Source: Tannerella sp. (GTDB lineage: Bacteria; Bacteroidota; Bacteroidia; Bacteroidales; Tannerellaceae). Taken from it: a stretch of DNA of 7,265 bases. Below the pieces are notes generated by a model that was not told the origin of the DNA, ran no database searches, and saw only the letters and a program-made list of their open reading frames with translations. Location of the stretch: contig JAIRYY010000163.1 of the NCBI GenBank assembly GCA_031267485.1, positions 1 through 7,265 of the forward strand. The letters run 5' to 3'. Positions 1-5,566 of this stretch are shown here, one piece after another (the first letter of the stretch is position 1; every line of letters begins with the position of its first letter). Made by a program: the position numbers and the translations under genes.

Positions 1-254
1 TGTGAAGACAGTACAACAAAGCGGGCCAAGAGATTCTTCAGATATTAGAAACAGATATTAAAAACAAACCCCATCGAACAGATTTCAGAGTTCAGGGGTG
101 ATTTTGCGGATAATCATTAAATATTTTAATAAAGTCTATCAAAGTTATAAATTTCTGCTTTAAAAAAATGAATTTGAATCTTTATTTTGATTATATTTAA
201 CCAATTAAAGTGGAGCGCATGGAAGCCAAAGCCGGACATGGGCGGGGAAATCAG
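1..254. other. AT-rich gap beyond the 3' end of the MFS gene; no supported gene
   Basis: No complete gene is visible. On the plus strand, 6-98 is open for 31 codons and ends in TGA at 99-101; it looks protein-like (it includes YNKAGQEILQILETD) but has an in-frame TGA at 3-5 and no ATG. It could be the tail of a decayed gene running in from the left, or chance. From about 105 to 215 the sequence is very AT-rich, with a weak AT inverted repeat at 180-210 (CTTTATTT / AATTAAAG). I see no GC-stem plus T-run terminator for the minus-strand transporter gene ending at 255. Confidence 0.5.
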
Positions 255-1601
255 CTATTTCATGTTCGGTTTTTCCAGTCCGTAGCCTTTTATCCGGTCT
301 TCGCGCCTGAGAAGCAGCGCTGTGCATAGCGCTAAAAGGCCGAATCCGGTGAAGATAAGCATCGGAATCGTGTAGTCGAAACGGGTTGTTTCGCCGTCCG
401 TGACTGTGCAGTATTTGTCGAGAACCCAGCCTATCAGCAGCGGGACGAGGCTCAGGCCGATGTTTTGCACCCAGAAGATCAGCGCGTATGCTGTGCCGAG
501 TTTGTTTTCCGGTATGATTTTGGGGACGGACGGCCACATGGCGGAGGGGACGAGTGAAAAGGCAATCCCCAGCAGGATCATGAGCGTCGCGGCGAACCAC
601 CAGACGTTCAGCAGCGGCAGCGAAAACAGGGCGTGTATGACAATCAGCATGGCCGAACCGATGATCATGATTGTCGCGCCTTTCCCCTTTTTGTCGTAGA
701 TGCCTCCGAAAAGCGGCGTCAGCAGGATGGTTCCGAACGGGAGTATGGCCGGGATGTGTCCGGCAAGTTCGGCGGCGACATTATATTTGTTAATCATTAG
801 TGACGTGGCATACTTGAGAAACGGGAACACGGCCGAATAGAACAGGACGCAAAGCATGGCAATCAGCCAGAACCCTTTATTGGCGATGATGAAACCGATG
901 TCTTTCAATCGGAAGGGTTCATCCTTTTCCGCATCCGTTCCGGCCGATGACTCGTCAAGCCTCCTGTCCATGACACAGAAAACGAGATAGGCGATCAGTC
1001 CGATGCACAGCGCGCCAAGCCCCAGCAGAATAGGAGCGGACAGGCTCCTGAAATGCTGTGCGAGGGGAATGGTGGTCGACATAGCCAGCGCGGTGCCGAG
1101 ACGCGCCACGGCTACCTGAATACCCATAGCCAGCGCCATTTCGTACCCCTTGAACCAGCGTACAACCACTTTCGTCACGGTAATGCCGGCCGATTCAAGT
1201 CCCAGCGCAAAGACGGCGAACCCGATGCTGGCGAGGAAGACCTGCGTTCGCAGACCGAAAATCTCACCGTCGAAAGACTGCGACACCGCATAATATTTCA
1301 GGGCACAGCCGGCAATCATCAGCGCGCAGGCAAAGACGCCCGTGATGCGCGCTCCCAGCCGGTCCAGTATCATACCGCTGAAAATAAGCATGAAAAGAAA
1401 TACATTGAGCCAGCCGTAAGCCATATTGAAGATGCCGTATTCGGTTGGCGTCCAGTTGAACTCGTCTTTCAGCATATCCATCAGCGGCGCCATCACGTCG
1501 GTAATGAAATAGCCGCAGAACATCGTGAAAGCGACAACAATCAGGACGCTCCAGCGCGCAACCGGAGAGTCGTTCAGTTTTTTTCGTAAAGTATCTGTCA
1601 T
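255..1601 (-). CDS. MFS transporter, MFSD1-like
   Basis: A 448-residue inner-membrane transporter with about 12 hydrophobic segments, the usual MFS size. The two MFS loop signatures are present: DRLGAR (residues 80-85, between helices 2 and 3) and YDKKGKG (302-308, the equivalent loop in the second half). A polar linker rich in Asp and Glu (about 212-230) separates the halves. Two stretches resemble the MFSD1 family: RWFKGYEMALAMG (148-160) followed by VARLGTAL, and PSAMWPSVPKIIPENKLGTA (352-371) followed by WVQNIGLSLVP. Animal MFSD1 is a lysosomal dipeptide transporter; extending that substrate to this protein is inference. The ATG at 1601 is preferred: an upstream ATG at 1628 would add nine residues and overlap folC. 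With only 13 bp after the folC stop and no promoter between them, it is probably co-transcribed with folC. Membrane transporter: high certainty. Subfamily: moderate. Substrate: unknown. Confidence 0.88.
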   Translation of the reverse strand: MTDTLRKKLNDSPVARWSVLIVVAFTMFCGYFITDVMAPLMDMLKDEFNWTPTEYGIFNMAYGWLNVFLFMLIFSGMILDRLGARITGVFACALMIAGCALKYYAVSQSFDGEIFGLRTQVFLASIGFAVFALGLESAGITVTKVVVRWFKGYEMALAMGIQVAVARLGTALAMSTTIPLAQHFRSLSAPILLGLGALCIGLIAYLVFCVMDRRLDESSAGTDAEKDEPFRLKDIGFIIANKGFWLIAMLCVLFYSAVFPFLKYATSLMINKYNVAAELAGHIPAILPFGTILLTPLFGGIYDKKGKGATIMIIGSAMLIVIHALFSLPLLNVWWFAATLMILLGIAFSLVPSAMWPSVPKIIPENKLGTAYALIFWVQNIGLSLVPLLIGWVLDKYCTVTDGETTRFDYTIPMLIFTGFGLLALCTALLLRREDRIKGYGLEKPNMK

Positions 1602-1614
1602 GATTAATCTGTAT

Positions 1615-2922
1615 TTATTTGATAGCATTGGGAAACAGGCGGAGCGCTTCGCCGACGACGAACGTGCTTCCGCCTATAAAGATAAAATCTTTTGCAGATG
1701 CATTTTTTATTGCATCATAAATGGCGTTCCTTACCACATAGAAACTTTTTCCTTTCAATCCGGCCGCTTCGCCGAAATCTGCAAGATATTCGACCGCCAA
1801 GGCACGTTTTCCGCTGGCCTGCGTGAAATAGTATATCGCATTTTGAGGCATGAACGACAGGATGCCTTCGACATCCTTGTCGCTGGACAGTCCTATGATC
1901 ATGTGTACCTTTTCATGCCGTCCCGCCTCACTGAGCAGCATGCTGTAATTAGCTTTCCATGCCCCGGTATTATGGCCGATGTCGCATACGATTTTGGGCG
2001 CGGCATAAACTTCCTGCCAGCGTCCCATGAACCCGGTCATCTGCGTCACATGCAAAAAGGCTTTTCTGACGGCCGCGAGCCGGATCTGGACGCCGGAATG
2101 GGACAGTGTTTTCAGTGCGGCCAGTACGGTTTGGGCGTTCTGTTTCTGTGCCGGTCCGCATAATTCGCCTTTCAGTATTCCGTAGTCTGCTGTTTCAAAA
2201 GACCATGAGCCGTCGCTCTGCATTTCCGCATGCGTAACCGTATCTTTTTCCGTGGCGAAAATGATGGGCGCCGATTTCTCAAACGCTTTGGACGTGAAGT
2301 ACTGATCCAGTTCCTCGCTGTTCGTTTCGCCGATGACAACCGGCACGTTGCGTTTGATGATGCCGGCTTTCTCTCCGGCTATTTCCAGCAGCGTGTCGCC
2401 GAGATACTGCGTGTGTTCGAGGCTTATGCTTGTTATTATGCTTATCAGGGGCTGTATGATGTTTGTACTGTCAAGCCTTCCGCCCATGCCTGTTTCTATG
2501 ATGGCATAAGAGACTTTTTTGTGCCTGAAATAATCGAAAGCCATGGCGGAAATGAGTTCGAAAAAGGAAGGTTTTTCCCTTTCGATGAATTTTATGTTTT
2601 TTCCGATAAAATCAATTAAAAACTGTTGCGTCACAGGCGCTCCGTTGATACGGATACGTTCTCTGATGTCGACAAGGTGGGGGGACGTGTAGAGGCCTAC
2701 CTTATGGCCTGCCGCCTGCAGTGTTGCCGCAAGCAGGTGTGCTACCGAGCCTTTGCCGTTTGTCCCGGCAACATGTATGGTATTGTACCTCCTGTGCGGA
2801 TAGCCGCTCAGCTCATCCAGCGCCATACTCCGTTCCAGTCCCGGTTTGTAGGCGACTGCGCCACTTTTGTGAAACGCGAGGACGTGATTGTATAAATAAT
2901 CCAATGTTTCTTCGTAGTTCAT
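1615..2922 (-). CDS. folC: Bifunctional folylpolyglutamate synthase / dihydrofolate synthase
   Basis: A 435-residue Mur-ligase-type enzyme of normal FolC length. Family members use ATP to join L-glutamate to dihydropteroate (giving dihydrofolate) and/or to add glutamates to reduced folates, in the cytoplasm. Visible motifs: P-loop GTNGKGS (53-59), TSPHL (79-83), FFELISAMAFDYF (120-132), ETGMGGRLDSTN (143-154), and an EHTQYLG...GEKAGIIK block (169-190) whose Lys185 matches the usually carbamylated metal-site lysine. The C-terminal ligase domain has GRWQEV and CDIGHNTGA, the local form of the common DGAHN motif. An in-frame TTG at 2931 would add three residues; the ATG at 2922 is better. Its leader starts near a -7-like box at 2982-2989. 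The MFS gene follows on the same strand. Whether the enzyme has both activities cannot be told from sequence. Confidence 0.96.
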   Translation of the reverse strand: MNYEETLDYLYNHVLAFHKSGAVAYKPGLERSMALDELSGYPHRRYNTIHVAGTNGKGSVAHLLAATLQAAGHKVGLYTSPHLVDIRERIRINGAPVTQQFLIDFIGKNIKFIEREKPSFFELISAMAFDYFRHKKVSYAIIETGMGGRLDSTNIIQPLISIITSISLEHTQYLGDTLLEIAGEKAGIIKRNVPVVIGETNSEELDQYFTSKAFEKSAPIIFATEKDTVTHAEMQSDGSWSFETADYGILKGELCGPAQKQNAQTVLAALKTLSHSGVQIRLAAVRKAFLHVTQMTGFMGRWQEVYAAPKIVCDIGHNTGAWKANYSMLLSEAGRHEKVHMIIGLSSDKDVEGILSFMPQNAIYYFTQASGKRALAVEYLADFGEAAGLKGKSFYVVRNAIYDAIKNASAKDFIFIGGSTFVVGEALRLFPNAIK

Positions 2923-2949
2923 AATTATCAAAAAAAAGTCCGTAAGAAA

Positions 2950-2972
2950 AACAGTTTTTTATTACCACTGTT
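2950..2972 (-). promoter_or_regulatory. Small hairpin with T-run in the folC leader
   Basis: Read on the minus strand, AACAGT and ACTGTT form a 6-bp stem around an 11-nt AT-rich loop, followed by TTTC. It lies 28-50 bases before the folC ATG, near the expected 5' end of the transcript. It could be a weak attenuator or a stabilising 5' hairpin. The stem has only two GC pairs, so chance is possible. Confidence 0.25.
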
Positions 2973-2981
2973 AAAGGCGTG

Positions 2982-2989
2982 TAAAATTA
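2982..2989 (-). promoter_or_regulatory. Candidate folC -7 promoter box
   Basis: On the minus strand this reads TAATTTTA followed by CACGCC, one mismatch from the Bacteroidota -7 consensus TAnnTTTG. The downstream sequence resembles that after the trxB and Nudix boxes (GCGCCGG, CACCGG). It would start transcription about 50 bases before the ATG. No clear TTTG -33 box is visible. Confidence 0.4.
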
Positions 2990-3025
2990 CGTTATTTATT
3001 TAGATTTATACCTATAAAAATACCT

Positions 3026-3055
3026 AAAAATAATAAAAACCCGGAAATTGCCGGG
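3026..3055 (-). terminator. Intrinsic terminator without a recognised upstream gene
   Basis: On the minus strand the stem CCCGG / CCGGG (plus positions 3051-3055 and 3040-3044) encloses a 6-nt loop and is followed at once by TTTTTATTATTTTT. This is a textbook intrinsic terminator. A minus-strand transcript ending here would have to begin in the gap above 3056 or antisense to phoH. No long minus-strand gene lies there; the only small ATG-started frame I noted is 18 codons at 3092-3148. It also lies upstream of the candidate folC promoter, so it is not obviously a folC attenuator. Confidence 0.6.
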
Positions 3056-3099
3056 CAGGCATATTATTTTTAACGTTTTCAGCGCCTGTTTTTAGTGGG

Positions 3100-3131
3100 T
3101 TGACAACATTTTTCGGAATGAAATAATTTTA
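3100..3131 (+). promoter_or_regulatory. Candidate phoH promoter
   Basis: TTG at 3100-3102 and TAATTTTA at 3124-3131 are 21 bases apart, approximating the Bacteroidota TTTG / TAnnTTTG arrangement. This gives a leader of about 65 bases before the preferred start at 3204. The last base of the -7 box deviates and the region is AT-rich, so support is weak. Confidence 0.3.
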
Positions 3132-3203
3132 TTTCCCCGATTATGCATGATAATTGTAAAAAAAATTGTTTCTTCGCGGGCAGAAAGTTTAATTTTAAAT
3201 TAT

Positions 3204-4547
3204 ATGGATATGAAAACAAAGAAAAATTTTGTGCTTGACACGAACGTGATGCTGCACGACTATGACTGTCTGTCCAATTTCCAGGAGAATGACGTGTATA
3301 TTCCGATTACCACGCTGGTGGAGCTGGACCGGTTTAAAAAGGGAAGCGAACAGATTAATTACAATGCGCGCGAGTTTGTGCGCAGGCTCGATGCGATTAC
3401 GTCCGGCGATTTTCACCTGAAAGGCGCATCGCTGGGGGACGGGAAAGGTACGCTGTATGTGGTTGCCGGTACGGAATATCACGCAAAGGTGGCAGCCTCT
3501 TTTCCCGAACGCATACCGGATCACTGCATTCTTTCCTGCGCCATGACCGTCTCGGAGATGCACCCCGGCATGAAAACCGTTCTTGTGACGAAAGATATCA
3601 ACATGCGCATGAAAGCGCGCTCGCTTGGTATCATGGTCGAGGATTATAACACCGACAAGGTGAAGGATGTCAATATTTTTGAAAAGGCCCAGGAGATTTA
3701 TACCGGCATTGACGCTACGTTTATTGACAGTCTCCATACGAACCGGGACGGTATCCCGGCGGACGATTTCAGGGCGGCATATCCGCAGATAGACCTCTCC
3801 GCCAATGAGTGCTGTGTGCTGGAAAGCGGACGGAACAGCGTGCTTGTCCGCTATAACCCGTTTTCCGGAACCGTGAGGAAAATAGATAAGGGCGCTTCCG
3901 GCTACGGTATTCAGGCGCGTAACACCGAGCAGAAGTTTGCCTTTGAAATTCTCAATGACCCGGATATCCGGCTGGTGGGCATAACGGGGAAAGCCGGTAC
4001 GGGAAAAACCCTGCTCGCTCTCGCTTCGGCGCTGAAACAGGCCAGGCAGTACAAGCAGATATTGCTTGCCCGGCCTGTCGTGTCGCTGGCAAACAAAGAT
4101 ATCGGGTTCCTGCCGGGGAACGAAAAGGATAAGGTCGGGCCGTATATGCAGCCGCTGTTCGACAACCTGAATGTGATAAAAGGCCAGTTTTCGTCGAACA
4201 GCCAGGAAGTGCGGACTGTTGACGAGATGCTGAAGAACGGCAAGCTCGTTATCGAGGCGCTGGCTTTTATCCGGGGAAGAAGCCTTGCCGAAACATTCTG
4301 TATCGTCGATGAAGCCCAGAATCTTACCCCTCACGAAATCAAGACAATCATAACCCGTACGGGAGAGGGAACGAAGATGGTATTTACCGGCGATATTCAG
4401 CAGATTGATTCGCCCTATCTTGACAGGCAAAGCAACGGGCTGGCCTATATGGTAGACCGGATGAGAGGCCGGAAACTTTTCGCGCACGTCAACCTTGTCA
4501 AGGGCGAACGCAGCGAACTGGCGGAGCTGGCGGCGGATTTGCTTTAG
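3204..4547 (+). CDS. PIN-PhoH fusion ATPase/nuclease
   Basis: A 447-residue cytoplasmic protein joining an N-terminal PIN nuclease domain (about 6-150) to a C-terminal PhoH ATPase domain (about 240-447). PIN acidic residues are in the expected places: D12 in FVLDTN, E40 in LVELDRFKKG, D106 in PDHCILSCA and D131 in TKDIN. The PhoH part has Walker A GKAGTGKT (262-269), PVVSLANKDIGFLPG (291-305), Walker B IVDEAQN (367-373), FTGDIQQID (394-402), and Arg436 in the late VKGERSELAELA motif. Proteins of this layout (the PhoH2/YlaK type) are described as coupling RNA unwinding to cleavage; mycobacterial PhoH2 has a small antitoxin partner, which is not evident here. The domain assignment is firm, the cellular role is not. 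An ATG at 3147 would add 19 residues unlike the PIN start (MIIVKKIVSS...). ATGs at 3204 and 3210 directly precede the domain, so 3204 is used. It faces trxB across a repeat-filled gap. Confidence 0.93.
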   Translation: MDMKTKKNFVLDTNVMLHDYDCLSNFQENDVYIPITTLVELDRFKKGSEQINYNAREFVRRLDAITSGDFHLKGASLGDGKGTLYVVAGTEYHAKVAASFPERIPDHCILSCAMTVSEMHPGMKTVLVTKDINMRMKARSLGIMVEDYNTDKVKDVNIFEKAQEIYTGIDATFIDSLHTNRDGIPADDFRAAYPQIDLSANECCVLESGRNSVLVRYNPFSGTVRKIDKGASGYGIQARNTEQKFAFEILNDPDIRLVGITGKAGTGKTLLALASALKQARQYKQILLARPVVSLANKDIGFLPGNEKDKVGPYMQPLFDNLNVIKGQFSSNSQEVRTVDEMLKNGKLVIEALAFIRGRSLAETFCIVDEAQNLTPHEIKTIITRTGEGTKMVFTGDIQQIDSPYLDRQSNGLAYMVDRMRGRKLFAHVNLVKGERSELAELAADLL

Positions 4548-4597
4548 GATTTGTCTAAAAATAAATGATACATTTACCGAATACATGACGGTCTTTT

Positions 4598-4614
4598 CCC
4601 CGGCGATGCCGGGG
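4598..4614. repeat. GC-rich short palindrome after phoH
   Basis: CCCCGGC and GCCGGGG form a perfect 7-bp stem around GAT, 51 bases past the phoH stop. No T-run follows on either strand, so it is not a classical intrinsic terminator, though it could block RNA decay or be a module of the adjoining dispersed repeat (TCGCAATGACG follows at 4622-4632). Confidence 0.5.
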
Positions 4615-4658
4615 TGGGGTTTCGCAATGACGAAGCAGACGCCATCTTTTCGGCTTGT

Positions 4659-4734
4659 CCCGTCACCGGCGAAGAACGAAGCAATTCAGGCACAGGAGAC
4701 GACCCGGATTGCTTCCTTCGTCGCTGGCGACGGG
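4659..4734. repeat. Palindromic dispersed repeat, 'RSEAI' type
   Basis: Two 27-base arms, 4659-4685 and 4708-4734, are inverted copies matching at 23 of 27 positions around a 22-base loop. The arms carry ACGAAGCAAT and ATTGCTTCCTTCG. This is the theme of widespread intergenic repeats in bacteria (a GCAATGACG / GAAGCAAT pattern) that give spurious RSEAI-like peptides. It could fold into a long hairpin in the phoH 3' RNA. It is not a gene. Confidence 0.7.
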
Positions 4735-4740
4735 AGAAAT

Positions 4741-4773
4741 ACAATGCATAAAAATATCCCGCGTGAAGTATAA
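4741..4773 (+). repeat. Dispersed repeat tail, left copy
   Basis: These 33 bases match the reverse complement of 5370-5402 at 27 positions, including the perfect 15-base end CCGCGTGAAGTATAA. In both copies one frame ends in a short peptide (MHKNIPREV here, MHITMPREV there) at TAA within the repeat, showing the same sequence family rather than two genes. It directly follows the palindromic repeat at 4659-4734. Confidence 0.7.
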
Positions 4774-5086
4774 GATACGAAACGCAGGCGTTTTGTTGCT
4801 ACTATTCCTTGTAATATTCATACTTTGCGAGAATGAGGCGGGATAATATCTTAAAACGCTCACGTAATCAATAAGTCTTTCCGACTAACAACGCCATATT
4901 TTTTCAGAATTGCTGCAAGGATAGATTTTTTTTGCTTTTATGCATTGCAGATGAAAAAACACTTTTTACATTTGTCGCGAAAAAAAACATCAGCATGTTG
5001 CCGAATACAATACATACCATAATCTCTGACCGCACGAATACAGACCGGAAGACGTTTCTTCGCGGGAGGTTCGCTTCTTACCTTTT
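4774..5086. other. AT-rich gap before the tandem array; no supported gene
   Basis: No recognisable gene. A small hairpin AAACG-CAGG-CGTTT lies at 4780-4793, followed by a T. A possible plus-strand promoter is TTG at 4796-4798 with TACTTTGC at 4821-4828, a poor match with slightly long spacing; if real it would transcribe toward the array. Eight-base homopolymers occur at 4926-4933 (T) and 4980-4987 (A). An open frame from 4932 continues into the array but its first 50 or so residues resemble no family I know. Confidence 0.4.
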
Positions 5087-5364
5087 CTCCACGCAACTTG
5101 CAGGAAGGAATTTACCGGGGGTAACAGGCTCCATGCAACTTGCGGGAAGGAATTTACCGGGGGTAACAGGCTCCATGCAACTTGCAGGAAGGAATTTACC
5201 GGGGGTAACAGGCTCCATGCAACTTGCGGGGAGGAATTTACCTGGGGTAACAAGCTCCATGCAACTTGCGGGAAGGAATTTACCGAGGGTAACAGGCTCC
5301 CTGCAACTTGCGGGAAGGCATTTACCGGGGGTAACAGGCTTCATGCAAACTGCAGGACGGCATC
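5087..5364. repeat. 42-bp tandem repeat array, six full units plus a decayed seventh
   Basis: The marker GCAACTTGC recurs exactly every 42 bases at 5093, 5135, 5177, 5219, 5261 and 5303, with a decayed copy GCAAACTGC at 5345. The end of a preceding unit (CTCCAC) is at 5087-5092. Each unit carries GCAACTTGC, GGGAAGGAA, the dyad TTACC-GGG-GGTAA, then AGGCTCC. Units 1 and 3 are identical and unit 2 differs at one base; units 4 to 7 carry more changes. Because 42 is divisible by three, frames stay open on both strands, with 14-residue repeats such as LAGRNLPGVTGSMQ on plus and TPGKFLPASCMEPV on minus. No spacers differ between units, so this is not a CRISPR array. It lies between convergent phoH and trxB, and is best read as a non-coding minisatellite. 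Confidence 0.92.
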
Positions 5365-5369
5365 TTCTG

Positions 5370-5490
5370 TTATACTTCACGCGGCATGGTTATGTGCATT
5401 GCTTTCATCGTAATGGCGTTCTTCCTTACAATTGCGGGGAGGAATGACGTCCGGTATTTCCGGATTGCTTCACTTCGTTTGCAATGACGG
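5370..5490 (-). repeat. Dispersed repeat, right copy, inverted
   Basis: On the minus strand this begins with CCGTCATTGC...GAAGCAATCCGG (5490 downward), the half-palindrome seen at 4659-4685, and ends with the tail shared with 4741-4773 (perfect over 15 bases at 5370-5384). A frame through it reads HCKRSEAI, the typical spurious peptide of such repeats. It begins six bases beyond the tandem array, so the array lies between inverted copies of one element. Confidence 0.65.
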
Positions 5491-5521
5491 AACAGGGCTT
5501 TTGCGACATCCCGATCCTGTT

Positions 5522-5549
5522 TAATAAAACGGCACGGGCTGCAAGCTCG
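5522..5549 (-). terminator. Weak candidate trxB terminator
   Basis: Downstream of the trxB stop on the minus strand, CGAGCT-TGC-AGCCCG forms a 6-bp stem with one mismatch, followed after TGCC by GTTTTATT. The T-run is displaced and the stem imperfect, so this is only a candidate. Confidence 0.25.
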
Positions 5550-5566
5550 CGCCGGCGGGTAGCGGG

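Noticed and set aside
6..101. Possible C-terminal end of a gene entering from the left (31 codons, with YNKAGQEILQILETD)
   Set aside because: An in-frame TGA at 3-5 and no start codon. It would need a frameshift or stop mutation, and no family is recognisable.
205..600. A minus-strand frame overlapping the 3' end of the transporter gene
   Set aside because: Out of frame with the MFS gene, basic and low-complexity; it is a shadow of the real gene.
3168..3180. 13-base match GTTTCTTCGCGGG also at 5054-5066
   Set aside because: A single exact match of this length is expected by chance at about this frequency in 7 kb, and no flanking similarity extends it.
3147..3203. Longer PhoH start at 3147
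   Set aside because: The added 19 residues are encoded by AT-rich leader-like sequence and precede the usual PIN domain beginning; the ATG at 3204 fits better.
3195..4586. A 463-residue open frame antisense to nearly all of phoH
   Set aside because: It mirrors the phoH codon pattern, has no recognisable domain, is rich in His, Arg and Phe, and the sense frame has intact PIN and PhoH motifs throughout.
5087..5364. Tandem array as CRISPR
   Set aside because: The whole 42-bp unit repeats with no unique spacers, and no cas gene is visible.
4932..5447. Repeat-containing plus-strand frame as a real gene
   Set aside because: Frames are open on both strands because the unit is 42 bp, the tail overlaps a dispersed repeat, and the N-terminal part is unrecognisable. 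Kept as a finding, not annotated as CDS.
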